From Hyphomicrobiales bacterium (GTDB lineage: Bacteria; Pseudomonadota; Alphaproteobacteria; Rhizobiales; Rhizobiaceae), in assembly GCA_900473805.1 (NCBI GenBank), contig UCMS01000008.1, forward strand, positions 124,001 to 188,000: DNA of 64,000 nt. Reading direction: 5' to 3'. Shown here piece after piece: positions 27,625 to 36,089 of this stretch. Below the pieces are notes generated by a model. That model made no database searches. It was not told the origin of the DNA and was given only the letters and a program-made list of their open reading frames with translations. The position numbers and the translations under genes are program-made. The first letter of the stretch is position 1, and each line of letters begins with the position of its first letter.

Positions 27625-27733
27625 GTCTGTTCCATCTCTTCATGAGAAGTCGGCCAGAGTGTCATGTCTCTGGCAGTCTACAGACGAGGGATAGCCGTCG
27701 AAGCTTGCGCGAGGGTGTCAGCCGCAGCGGGTT

Positions 27734-28000
27734 TCAGAATCCGGATTGGACGCGGGAGAAGACCAGATTGGCGAAGAGCGAGATCTGGCCGCCGACAAAG
27801 GGAGCCGATATGCCAATGGTAATCATAATGGCCAGGATCTTCGGCACGAAGGTCAGTGTCATTTCCTGGACCTGGGTCAAAGCCTGGATCAGGGCAATGA
27901 GGATACCAACGATCATGCCGGCAGCGACAGCCGGCCCTGATGCGACCAGGATGGTCCAGATCGCCGATTGCATAATGTCGAGGGCATCTGCCTCATTCAT
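27734..28000 (-). CDS. fliQ: Flagellar export gate protein FliQ
   Basis: 88 residues with two membrane helices (MQSAIWTILVASGPAVAAGMIVGILIALIQ and IMITIGISAPFVGGQISLFANLVF). The first is followed by the conserved ALTQVQEMTLTFVPK loop. Length and sequence are standard. It lies between flgD and flhA. Confidence 0.95.
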   Translation of the reverse strand: MNEADALDIMQSAIWTILVASGPAVAAGMIVGILIALIQALTQVQEMTLTFVPKILAIMITIGISAPFVGGQISLFANLVFSRVQSGF

Positions 28001-28056
28001 GGCGGTTTCCTTCCGGAGCGGCGAATCATGCCCTCCACTCCAGAAGGCCTAGCATT

Positions 28057-28512
28057 TTACGAGCCGGTCGTCGTGGTCGCCGGCTTGGTTCCGACGCGGA
28101 CACCGACAGTAATCGGAATTTCCTTGCCGTCGGTGGTCATCGCAACCATCGTATCGGAATAGACCCGCACCGAGGCCACGACGCCGGTGGTCTTTTCGTC
28201 AGCGCTGGTGATCGTCTGGCCGATGTAGGAGGAGGCACTGTTCAGAGCATTGCCCTTGATCAGCGTTTCAAGGTTGGTGTTTGTCTGGATCGTCTGCTCG
28301 ACCTGGGAGAAGGTTGCCAGCTGGGCGATCTGCTCGCTGGCCTTCATCGGATCGGTGGGATCCTGGTTCTTCATCTGGGCGATGAGCAACTGAAGGAAGT
28401 TGTCATAATCCAGCGAAGCCTTGGCCGACGCCGAGGATGCCGCGTTCTTTGTCGTCGACGCGGTTTCCTGCGTCGTTGTCGAACTGGCGCCTGTAACCGG
28501 GTCTACCGCCAT
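28057..28512 (-). CDS. flgD: Hook-capping scaffold protein FlgD (short form)
   Basis: 151 residues. The N-terminal hook-capping motif is [32 protein letters not shown]. The tail is much shorter than in enteric FlgD (about 230 residues), as is usual in rhizobia. It is needed as the cap for FlgE assembly. The start lies inside the flbT end (ten-base overlap). Confidence 0.93.
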   Translation of the reverse strand: MAVDPVTGASSTTTQETASTTKNAASSASAKASLDYDNFLQLLIAQMKNQDPTDPMKASEQIAQLATFSQVEQTIQTNTNLETLIKGNALNSASSYIGQTITSADEKTTGVVASVRVYSDTMVAMTTDGKEIPITVGVRVGTKPATTTTGS

Positions 28513-28952
28513 GGCGCAATCTCCTTGCGAATCTGCTCGATGGTCGCCGGCGCCATTTCCTGGTTGTTGAGGATCTTGTCCTCGATCGGATAGAGCGAGC
28601 GAATGGCCTTCAGGGCGTCAAAGGCGCGGCCGGACGATACCATGCCGTCGATGCGCTTGAGTTCGGCCAGGATCTCTTCGTTTTCGAAGCACGACAGCAG
28701 CATGATCACCGATTTGCGGAACATGGCCAGGGACTGGTCCTTGCCCTCGGGATTGATCAGCATCATCTGGGCGATGAAGTAGAGCTGCCGAAGCGGCGTC
28801 GTGGCCTGCTCGGGCTGGAGGACGTGGTTTTCCAGAAGGAAGGTCACGTCGTTTAGAAATTCGAGAGCCACCTTGCGGTCGACGCGCAGAACCGCCCCGT
28901 TGATAAAAATACGTTCGCCCGACTTGAGCGAGATGCGCAAAGTGCTCTTCAT
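28503..28952 (-). CDS. flbT: Flagellin expression regulator FlbT
   Basis: 149 residues, matching FlbT throughout ([35 protein letters not shown]). In Caulobacter FlbT acts on flagellin mRNA 5' leaders; in rhizobia the direction of effect may differ. It overlaps flaF by four bases and flgD by ten. The flagellin leaders at 42.1, 43.7 and 45.15 kb hold shared blocks that could be its target. Confidence 0.94.
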   Translation of the reverse strand: MKSTLRISLKSGERIFINGAVLRVDRKVALEFLNDVTFLLENHVLQPEQATTPLRQLYFIAQMMLINPEGKDQSLAMFRKSVIMLLSCFENEEILAELKRIDGMVSSGRAFDALKAIRSLYPIEDKILNNQEMAPATIEQIRKEIAPWR

Positions 28953-29296
28953 TTAAGTCCATCCCTGATGATGGTTGTCACGTCGATGATGCCCTGGAAA
29001 TTTGCGGACTGGCGCTTCCGGATCCGGTCGCATTCCTTCAGTATCCAAATGGCTATGGAGATCAGATTGGCGCGAACGTCGTCGGCCAGCTGATTTTCGG
29101 GGTTCTGCAGGTCCTCGATCAAACGGACCCACACCCGCCGGGTATAATACAACGCTTCGATCGCATCCCGGCCGTAGCCGCTCTTGTCGCGAGCGGCGCT
29201 CAGAAGCTGGATGCAACGGTCAAGGGCCTGGCGTTCGCGTTCCTTCGCGTCGGCAACGCCATCTTCCATGATTTCGGCGTATGAGAACTGGTACAT
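28949..29296 (-). CDS. flaF: Flagellin synthesis/assembly protein FlaF
   Basis: 115 residues. [32 protein letters not shown] is the FlaF N-terminal signature. In alphaproteobacteria FlaF works with FlbT and is required for flagellin production or secretion, probably as a chaperone. It precedes flbT with a four-base ATGA-type overlap and follows flgL by 36 bases. Confidence 0.93.
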   Translation of the reverse strand: MYQFSYAEIMEDGVADAKERERQALDRCIQLLSAARDKSGYGRDAIEALYYTRRVWVRLIEDLQNPENQLADDVRANLISIAIWILKECDRIRKRQSANFQGIIDVTTIIRDGLK

Positions 29297-29332
29297 TCAG
29301 TTGCCCTTCAGTTTCATTTCACCCTTTGCTCA

Positions 29333-30397
29333 TCAAAGGTAATTGACAAGGCTCAGCGCCTGTATCTTGGAGGTCAGCGTGTAAGATGCTTCCACCATGG
29401 ACAGCAAACTGTTAACGCGCGTCGATGCTTCGTATGCATCGACCTCGATCTTGCTGGAAAGACTGGTCTCTATGATGTCGACCTGGATCTGCAGCGACGC
29501 ATCCGCCTTCTTGATCCGGTTCTCCGAAAGGCCCAGTTCAGAGCGGGTCGAGTTGATGCCGGTAATCGCCTTTCCCGTGTAGCCGATGGCTGCGTCGACC
29601 GCCGCCGAAACGGAGTCAGCGGGTGCGCCGATCTGCAGCAATTCCTGGGTGATGACGGAAGCCAGAGCGAAATAGCGGAAGCCGTTCGCATTGGCCGATG
29701 CCGACGTGTTGACCGTTTCCGACTGAGTGATCCGGCTTGTCATCACCGTGTCCGTGGCGCCCGACCAGTCGGTGTTCCAGTCCGTGCCGGAATACATGGG
29801 CTCCAGCGTCGAGGAGATGAAATCCTCCATACTGGGCGAAGGCCCCTTTGCGACGATTGTTGCGGTGTTGGCGGTGTCGGTCGGTGCAAAGCCGAAATAA
29901 CCGGTGAATGCCGCGTCGAACGCCGCCTTCGCGTTCGAGGTGGGGGTATAGTCGGCGAGCGGCTGCACGTCCGTGTTGATGCCGGCGAACAGGAACTCGC
30001 CATTGGCCGACTGGTTGGCCATGCTGATCATCGTCGACAGCGAGTTCTTCACCGTCATGACGGTCGTGTCGATCGTGTCGCTGTTGGACGCGCCTGCGAT
30101 CGTGATCAGCGAGGTGTTCATGTCCTCTGCCGCCTTGGCGATCTGGTTCAGCGCTTCCTGCGATGCCGAGAGACGCTGCGTGGCGATCGAGTTGTTGCTG
30201 ATCATCGAGGTCAGCCGAAGGCTTTCCCGGTTGAGATCGACGACCGTCGAGGTCTTGCTGCCAAGCTCCGCGCCGACATCGGCGAAGTAGCCGGTGCTGA
30301 CTTCCTGCTGCGACTTGAGCAGCTCGTTCTGAGCCTGGCGGATGGTCAACCGCATCGCAGTTTGAGTTGAGAGGTTGGAGACGCTGGACGTCGACAT
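29333..30397 (-). CDS. flgL: Hook-filament junction protein FlgL
   Basis: 354 residues. The flagellin-like N-terminal helix reads TQTAMRLTIRQAQNELLKSQQEVSTGYFADVGAELG, and the C-terminal helix DAYEASTRVNSLLSMVEASYTLTSKIQALSLVNYL. It sits after flgK with a six-base gap. It joins hook to filament. The candidate chaperone is the FlgN-like gene near 23.4 kb. Confidence 0.94.
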   Translation of the reverse strand: MSTSSVSNLSTQTAMRLTIRQAQNELLKSQQEVSTGYFADVGAELGSKTSTVVDLNRESLRLTSMISNNSIATQRLSASQEALNQIAKAAEDMNTSLITIAGASNSDTIDTTVMTVKNSLSTMISMANQSANGEFLFAGINTDVQPLADYTPTSNAKAAFDAAFTGYFGFAPTDTANTATIVAKGPSPSMEDFISSTLEPMYSGTDWNTDWSGATDTVMTSRITQSETVNTSASANANGFRYFALASVITQELLQIGAPADSVSAAVDAAIGYTGKAITGINSTRSELGLSENRIKKADASLQIQVDIIETSLSSKIEVDAYEASTRVNSLLSMVEASYTLTSKIQALSLVNYL

Positions 30398-30403
30398 CAG
30401 GAA

Positions 30404-31858
30404 TTATCCCGCCATTTCGAGTACGGCCTTCAGCATCTCGTCAACGGTGCTCACGAGCTTGGCTGCGGCCTTGTAGGACTGCTCTACATCGAGCAGCAGC
30501 GATAGTTCCTCGTCGAGGCTGACGGCCGTCTTGGAGGAGTAGGTCTGGAAGCTGCGCTCATAGAGCGCCGTCTTGTTCTCGTTTGCGGTGGTCGCGTTGG
30601 AGCGAAGCTCCTCGAGCCAGCCGATCGAGTTGCTGGAGAAGGACAGGACGCTTGCCGTCGTCTTCAGATCCGCATCGGCGGAGAAGGCGCGTTCAGCAGA
30701 GAGCGCATCCACATAAGCATTGATGAGGTCGGTGTAGCCCGACGCACCATCGGTGTTGCGGACATAGCCCGCACCGTTGATGCCGCCGTCGCGGATCAGC
30801 ATCGGATCTCCGCCGGCATCCGAGCGAACGGCCGGGTTGACCCGGATCAGGGCTGCAAGACCAGGCTGAACCGTACCCGTTGCCGGAACTGTTCCAGTCG
30901 GCCAGGTGAAAAGGCCCGGCAGTTCGTTGAGACCGCCTGCGTCTGTTTCGGCGAAGGCTTCGATCAGGCCGCGCGCCACTTCATCTAGCTGCGTCTGGAA
31001 GGTCGGCGCGATTTCGTCGCGCAACTGCACCAGAGCTGCCAGCGAGCCCTTGGCATCGGTATTGCCGCCGACACCGGCACGTACCGGGATGCCATCGATG
31101 TAGACCGGATTTCCGGTGACGGTCGAATCGTAGGTGTAGGTGCGCGCGAACGTCACTTCACGTGGGTCGGTCTCGAAGAGCGTCGTGCCATCAGAGGTGT
31201 AGAGCACCATGTCGCTGTTGTCGCGCATGTTGACGCTGACGCCGACGATCTTGGAAATGTCCTTCAGAAGCGTGTCGCGGCGGTCGAGATAATTGCTCGG
31301 GTCTTCGCCCGTCGCCGTCATGCGGACGACGGTGTCGTTGACGGTCTTGAACTCCGCGAGGAGTTTGTTCAGGGACTCGACCTGCTGGAAGATCTGGGCA
31401 TCCGCTTCCTGGCGAACGTCCTGAACGGCAACAGTCGCATTGTTCAGCGAATTCGCCACGTCGATTGCATCGGTGACGACGGTCGAGGCGAGTGCATATT
31501 CGCCGGGAGCTGCCGCAAACGACTGCAGGCTGCTCTGCAGGTTGGCGAGATAGGTCGATGTCGACAGCTCGTAGTCGTTTCCGCCCAGGGCGTCGGAAAG
31601 TGTGCCCAGGCCCTCGAGCAGGGTCGATTGCGCGCTTTCCTCTGAGGTCGAAGAGGAAAGCTGCCGCAGCAGCGCCATGTGCTGCGACCGTTCGTTCTGA
31701 GTGGTCGATGCGCCATAAACCGTCTGCACGACCACGGGCTGCCGGCGAACATAATTCTCGTTCCCGTCGTTGGCGATGTTGGTGGACAACACCGCCGTCT
31801 GCTGGGACGTGTTCCGGAAGATCGAATTGGCCGTGTTAAGCGACGATGCAAGCGACAT
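30404..31858 (-). CDS. flgK: Hook-associated protein FlgK
   Basis: 484 residues. The N-terminal segment is SLASSLNTANSIFRNTSQQTAVLSTNIANDGNENYVRR and the C-terminal one KTAVSLDEELSLLLDVEQSYKAAAKLVSTVDEMLKAVLEMAG, both typical of FlgK. It starts 21 bases after flgE and precedes flgL. It forms the first hook-filament junction layer. Confidence 0.95.
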   Translation of the reverse strand: MSLASSLNTANSIFRNTSQQTAVLSTNIANDGNENYVRRQPVVVQTVYGASTTQNERSQHMALLRQLSSSTSEESAQSTLLEGLGTLSDALGGNDYELSTSTYLANLQSSLQSFAAAPGEYALASTVVTDAIDVANSLNNATVAVQDVRQEADAQIFQQVESLNKLLAEFKTVNDTVVRMTATGEDPSNYLDRRDTLLKDISKIVGVSVNMRDNSDMVLYTSDGTTLFETDPREVTFARTYTYDSTVTGNPVYIDGIPVRAGVGGNTDAKGSLAALVQLRDEIAPTFQTQLDEVARGLIEAFAETDAGGLNELPGLFTWPTGTVPATGTVQPGLAALIRVNPAVRSDAGGDPMLIRDGGINGAGYVRNTDGASGYTDLINAYVDALSAERAFSADADLKTTASVLSFSSNSIGWLEELRSNATTANENKTALYERSFQTYSSKTAVSLDEELSLLLDVEQSYKAAAKLVSTVDEMLKAVLEMAG

Positions 31859-31879
31859 AGGACTAACCTACTCTTTCCA

Positions 31880-33085
31880 TTATCTCTTCAGGTTGACCAG
31901 GACTTCCATCAATTCGGAGCCTGTCTGGAAAACCTTGGAGTTTGCGGTGTAATTCCGCTGGGACTCGATCATCGCCGTCAGTTCCTCGGCGACGTCCACG
32001 TTGGAGTCTTCAAGAGCGCCGGAAATGATCGATCCAAAGCCGCTGGAGCCAGCATAGCCAAGGATGACGACACCCGAATTGTTGGACTGGGTGTACAGGT
32101 TACCAGCGACGGGATTGAGATTGTCCGGGCTCTGGACACTGGCCATGGCGACGCGGAACTTGGGAACCAGGTCGCCGTTTTCATAAGCAACCGAGACCAC
32201 GCCCTTTTCATCGATCTCGTAACCCTTGACCTTGGACGCCGCGTTACCGTCAACCTTGCCCACTTCGACCGAGAAGCTCGATGCGAGCTGGCTGGTGCCG
32301 CCGATCTGGAGCGTGATCTGAGGGACTGCTGCACCGCTGATCGTAAACGGATCCAGATCGACTTCGCCGCTGGCAGGAGTGATGAGCTGGCCATCGGTGT
32401 CGAACTGCAACGTCGTCGCGGCCAATACCGTGGCCGGGGTTCCCGGGCCGGTGGCCGTGACGGTCCACTCGTTGTCGGTGACCTTCGTGTAGGTGAATTC
32501 GATCAGGCGACTCGAACCCTGGCTGTCAAACACCTTCAGCGACGTCTTCTGCTCAAAACCGTCGGCCGCGCCGTTCGGCAGGTTGACGTTGAGCGTGCCG
32601 GTTGTCGACGCGACGGCGGAGATGCCAGAGCCGGAGAGATCGACCGGCTGCAGACCGTCAAAACCGTTGACGACGATGGTCGGATCGGTGGTCGAGTCGT
32701 ATTCGTAACCCTGCAGGGTGTAGCCAGCCGTGTTCTTGAGCGTGCCGTCGTCCTGCAGAACGAAGGAACCCGCACGGGTGAGATAGGGCGTGCCGTCGCC
32801 ACCCTTGACGATGAAGAAACCGTCGCCATTGATGGCGAGGTCCGTCTCGGACGTCGTGTAGCTGAACGTGCCCTGGCTGGCGATGGAGTAGCGAACGTCC
32901 GTCTCCACGCCGCCGGAATTGTAGGCTCCGTTGGTGGTCGGCAAAATCATGGATGAAAACTGAACCGAGGCCTTTTTGTAGCCGACGGTGCTGGAATTGG
33001 CGATGTTGTCAGCGACAGTGCTCAGCCGGTTGGACTGGGCATTCATGCCGGAGACACCCGTTCGCATGGTTCCGTAAAGGCTCAT
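31880..33085 (-). CDS. flgE: Flagellar hook protein FlgE
   Basis: 401 residues. The rod/hook N-terminal motif is MRTGVSGMNAQSNRLSTVADNIANSSTVGYKKA, and the C-terminal motif DVAEELTAMIESQRNYTANSKVFQTGSELMEVLVNLKR. It forms the hook outside the cell. It follows rem by 130 bases, in which an 8-pair hairpin lies, so flgE may begin a separate Rem-dependent transcript. Confidence 0.96.
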   Translation of the reverse strand: MSLYGTMRTGVSGMNAQSNRLSTVADNIANSSTVGYKKASVQFSSMILPTTNGAYNSGGVETDVRYSIASQGTFSYTTSETDLAINGDGFFIVKGGDGTPYLTRAGSFVLQDDGTLKNTAGYTLQGYEYDSTTDPTIVVNGFDGLQPVDLSGSGISAVASTTGTLNVNLPNGAADGFEQKTSLKVFDSQGSSRLIEFTYTKVTDNEWTVTATGPGTPATVLAATTLQFDTDGQLITPASGEVDLDPFTISGAAVPQITLQIGGTSQLASSFSVEVGKVDGNAASKVKGYEIDEKGVVSVAYENGDLVPKFRVAMASVQSPDNLNPVAGNLYTQSNNSGVVILGYAGSSGFGSIISGALEDSNVDVAEELTAMIESQRNYTANSKVFQTGSELMEVLVNLKR

Positions 33086-33154
33086 ATTGAAATCCTCGTT
33101 TCCGTAGTCATGTAGAGGGTATGAGGTGGGCCTTGCGTGAAGCTGTCTGGCATT

Positions 33155-33186
33155 GCGGCTCTCGATCCAAATCGTTCAAGAGCCGC
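33155..33186 (-). terminator. Hairpin between rem and flgE
   Basis: GCGGCTCT and AGAGCCGC form a perfect eight-pair stem with a 16-base loop, 30 bases past the rem stop. It lacks a T tract. It may end or attenuate the rem message before flgE. Confidence 0.45.
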
Positions 33187-33215
33187 CGCAGCGGCGATCC
33201 GGCTTGGGCGCCCGA

Positions 33216-33887
33216 TCAGCTCCAGTCGATGCAGTATCCCAGGAAGCGCTTGGAATCGACCGGATCGAAACCGAGCTTCTTGCGCAGCTTCTTGCGCAGC
33301 TTCGAGATATGGCTTTCCACGACGTTTTCCTCGACCTCTTCGTCGAAGATGCCGTAGATCGCGTTGAAGATCTGGGTCTTGGAAACGCGGCGACCGCGGT
33401 TTGCGACCAAATACTCCAGGATGCGGCGCTCGCGGCGCGGCAGCGGGAAGATGTCGCCGGCGATCTCGGGATCGCGACCGTCAGAGAAGACCTTGATCGG
33501 ACCGATCTCGGTGAAGTTGGTAATCGCGCGCAGGCGGCGGCGGATCGCCGCGGCCCGAGCCAGGATTTCACGGGGGTGAACGGGTTTACGAACCACATCG
33601 TCCACGCCGCAGTCGAACAGCGCGAGCGTCGCCTCAAGCGACGGCTGATCGCTGACCGCGATCACCGGTGCCTGGGTCCTGTCGCGGATTGCCCGCGGCA
33701 ATTCCAGCATGGCTTCGCCCTGCCCGATCAGGAAGGCTTCAACCGCTGCAATGTCGGAATCGGCCGCCGTATTGACCCATTCCCCGAATTCTCTTGGGTC
33801 AAATCCGGTCGAAGGAATCCCCTCGCGCCCAAATAAAGATGTGTACCCGTCTTTCACGAGCTCGCGCTCATCAACCACGACGATCAT
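33216..33887 (-). CDS. rem: Orphan OmpR-type regulator of exponential-growth motility
   Basis: 223 residues, the length of S. meliloti Rem. The receiver domain keeps the first acidic pair (VVVDERELV) and the switch Lys ([11 protein letters not shown]), but the phospho-acceptor region ([16 protein letters not shown]) has no standard Asp in place. It is probably phosphorylation-independent. The C-terminal winged helix carries [21 protein letters not shown], followed by GYCIDWS. Rem links VisNR to class III flagellar genes. No sensor kinase is adjacent. The AT-rich upstream region holds palindromes. Confidence 0.93.
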   Translation of the reverse strand: MIVVVDERELVKDGYTSLFGREGIPSTGFDPREFGEWVNTAADSDIAAVEAFLIGQGEAMLELPRAIRDRTQAPVIAVSDQPSLEATLALFDCGVDDVVRKPVHPREILARAAAIRRRLRAITNFTEIGPIKVFSDGRDPEIAGDIFPLPRRERRILEYLVANRGRRVSKTQIFNAIYGIFDEEVEENVVESHISKLRKKLRKKLGFDPVDSKRFLGYCIDWS

Positions 33888-34012
33888 TCAGCCGCCTCCG
33901 AATCAGTGTGGTGTTTCGATAGGCTATGGGTACGAATCGTGCGATTCAGGGACAACTAGGTAAACTTAATGACAGATATTAATAATTGATTAAGGGTTTG
34001 GTGCCGATTTGA

Positions 34013-34024
34013 ACTAGATCTAGT
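34013..34024. promoter_or_regulatory. Palindrome ACTAGATCTAGT, candidate VisNR site
   Basis: A perfect 12-base palindrome, 126-137 bases upstream of the rem ATG. LuxR-type dimers bind such symmetric sites, and VisN and VisR both have LuxR-type helix-turn-helix ends. Assignment to VisNR is inference. Confidence 0.4.
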
Positions 34025-34037
34025 ATGTTGGACGAGA

Positions 34038-34070
34038 TGTTAACACTATTTTTTAGTGGAAAAGTTAACA
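34038..34070. repeat. Nested inverted repeats upstream of rem
   Basis: TGTTAAC and GTTAACA form the outer arms. Inside them CACTA and TAGTG form a second hairpin with a five-T loop. It is low in GC. It could be a regulator site or a weak terminator for the transglycosylase transcript. Confidence 0.45.
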
Positions 34071-34167
34071 CAAGCTTCGCGCAAGCTCTTGCTTTGCCGC
34101 ATTTCGACGCAGTCTTGCCACATTCCGCAAATCGCAGTGTGGGGCCCTGTCAATCAATTTCTAATTG

Positions 34168-34749
34168 CTATTCACCGCAAAATTGCCGCGCCGGCTGCGT
34201 CCAGTTTCCATACCCCGTCGCCACCAAATTGGCGATCACGCGACACACGTAGCGCTTCTGCGCGGGGTCGTTGTTTGGCCCGGCGTGATAGCGAGCGACC
34301 GCCATCGTCCAGGTTTCGTGACGCCGATGCAGGTTGGTCAGGAACCGCGCTGCGTAGTCGACATTGCGTTGCGGGTCAAACATCGCCTGGACAGAGGTGA
34401 AATGTTCGCCATGGAAGTGCTGGTTGATCTGCATGCATCCGACATCAATCAGCTTGGCTCCGCCGTCTCGTGCGCGCTGGAAGGCGTTCAGTGCCTGCTC
34501 CAACCCGTCGAAATAGTAGGCTTTCCCCTCCACGTTCAGAGCATAGGCCTGCAAGCTCCCCTTGCGGCCCGTTTCCGTCAGGCCGACGGAATACAGGATG
34601 CCCTCCGGGATGCCGTATCGGGCTGCTGCAGCGCTGATTTCTCGCTCGCAACTGCCGTTGCTTGCGAAAGCGTCAGAGGTAAAGCTGACCAGGGCGAGTG
34701 CCGCGAGCGTCAGGAGACTGGATCTCGGTCTGCTGCACCACTCTCTCAT
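34168..34749 (-). CDS. Flagellar-locus lytic transglycosylase (SLT fold)
   Basis: 193 residues from ATG 34749, giving a signal peptide (RSSLLTLAALALVSFTSDAFA). The catalytic Glu lies in YSVGLTETGRKG, followed by GCMQINQHFH and AVARYHAG, the SLT landmarks. It cuts peptidoglycan in the periplasm. Its first 77 bases overlap the end of fliK in another frame, so it is co-transcribed with motB-motC-fliK. Because FlgJ here lacks a muramidase domain, this enzyme probably opens the wall for the rod. A longer frame from TTG 34917 is unlikely. Confidence 0.88.
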   Translation of the reverse strand: MREWCSRPRSSLLTLAALALVSFTSDAFASNGSCEREISAAAARYGIPEGILYSVGLTETGRKGSLQAYALNVEGKAYYFDGLEQALNAFQRARDGGAKLIDVGCMQINQHFHGEHFTSVQAMFDPQRNVDYAARFLTNLHRRHETWTMAVARYHAGPNNDPAQKRYVCRVIANLVATGYGNWTQPARQFCGE

Positions 34750-36088
34750 CTGCCACCCTCGTGCTGCTGGTGTTTTCTCCCCGCGCGCGGCCGTCACTTC
34801 CCTGACCGCCGGGCTGGAATGTCTGCTGGCCTGGCTGCTGGCCCGCCGCGCTGTTCTGGCCGGCATCAGCGCTGCGATCGACGGACGAGACCTGCATGTT
34901 GACCTGAACGTGGTCAACGGTCAGGCCCTGCGCGCGCAAAGCCTTCAGGATGTCGCTCGTGTCGTTCGACAGCTGACGCAGGGCTGCCGGATTGTCCACG
35001 GTCAGTTGAACGCTCAATTCTTCGCCTGTCAGCCTGAGCGTTGCCGTCACGCTGCCGAGTTCGATCGGGGTCATCTGCAGCTTCAGTGTGTTGACCACCT
35101 TGCCGTGGCCTGACTGGGCGGCTGCATTCGCCAGTTCGGAGCCCGGAGACATGGCGTTGATCCATTCACTGTCGCCCAGCATGGCAGCCGTGATAGCCGC
35201 ACCATTCGTGGACGAGGCGGGCGCGATGAAACGGCGTGCCTCGACGACGGTGATGGTCTCGACAGGCGTGCTGTCCGCGGAGTCGTCGAGCCGTCCGGTC
35301 TGCTCGTTTTGCAGGCCCACGGGTTGTCCCTTGCCGTCACCTCTGACAACCCGGAACGTGCGCTCTGGATCCGCATCCTGGTCCTGGCCGTTTGCAGCGT
35401 CATCCGCCGCCGTGCCCATGCCGGCCGAGACGGCTTCCAGCAACGCGGCCTGGTTCTTCGGTTCACCGGGCAGTTTCGCGGTATCGTCGGCTTCACCGGC
35501 GACGTCATCTGCCTTTGCCTCTTCGCGGGGTGCACCAGCGAGCAAGCGCAAGACATCGGCAAGGTCGGGAGACTTTGCGTCACCGGCGGTGATCTGGTCA
35601 GTAGACGCTTCCGTTGCCGTCTCGCCTTCTGTGACCGGCTTCTTCTCGCGCGCACCCGCAAGGGCCTTGGCCAGTTCCGCCTTCGACACGGCATGTTCGG
35701 GATGGTCGTCATTCGCGGACTTCGGTCCATCCTCCGACGGATTCTTTGCCTTCGAACGCGCGGCGGCGAGCAACCGGGCCAGTTCGTCCGTCGACAGATC
35801 GCCGATGTCCGACAACGTCTCTTCAGCAGAGGTCACCGAGTTCGCGGAGATATCGATGACCGGCCGCTTCGGGCGCTCATCGACCGCGTGCTTTCCAGCA
35901 TCGCCATCATGGGCTTGCCCCACCTGATCATCTTCGCTCTGCCGTCCCGACTTTTCCTGGTTGCCGGAGTTGGAGAGCACCTTGGAGAAGCTGTCGTCCT
36001 GCGCCTGATCCGCTCGCGTGCCGGGCCCCGATTGCGATACGATTGCGCCCGGTGCGGGCGTCGGGGGGGCCGATAATGCATCCAACAT
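34673..36088 (-). CDS. fliK: Hook-length control protein FliK (MotD)
   Basis: 471 residues from ATG 36088, one base after the motC stop. A long, charged, low-complexity N-terminal part (the ruler) leads to a C-terminal Flg_hook domain (LKLQMTPIELGSVTATLRLTGEELSVQL, LKALRAQGLTVDHVQVNM). This gene was first named motD in S. meliloti and later recognised as FliK. It is secreted and switches export from hook to filament subunits. Its end overlaps the transglycosylase start. Confidence 0.9.
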   Translation of the reverse strand: MLDALSAPPTPAPGAIVSQSGPGTRADQAQDDSFSKVLSNSGNQEKSGRQSEDDQVGQAHDGDAGKHAVDERPKRPVIDISANSVTSAEETLSDIGDLSTDELARLLAAARSKAKNPSEDGPKSANDDHPEHAVSKAELAKALAGAREKKPVTEGETATEASTDQITAGDAKSPDLADVLRLLAGAPREEAKADDVAGEADDTAKLPGEPKNQAALLEAVSAGMGTAADDAANGQDQDADPERTFRVVRGDGKGQPVGLQNEQTGRLDDSADSTPVETITVVEARRFIAPASSTNGAAITAAMLGDSEWINAMSPGSELANAAAQSGHGKVVNTLKLQMTPIELGSVTATLRLTGEELSVQLTVDNPAALRQLSNDTSDILKALRAQGLTVDHVQVNMQVSSVDRSADAGQNSAAGQQPGQQTFQPGGQGSDGRARGENTSSTRVADERVVQQTEIQSPDARGTRPGQLYL

Positions 36089-36089
36089 G

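Larger units (their letters stand above)
33888..34167 (-). promoter_or_regulatory. AT-rich rem upstream region
   Basis: These 280 bases between the transglycosylase stop and the rem start hold no gene. They are clearly AT-rich compared with their surroundings and contain a perfect 12-base palindrome (34013-34024) and a nested inverted repeat (34038-34070). In S. meliloti rem transcription depends on VisNR, so the regulator site is expected here. Confidence 0.6.
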
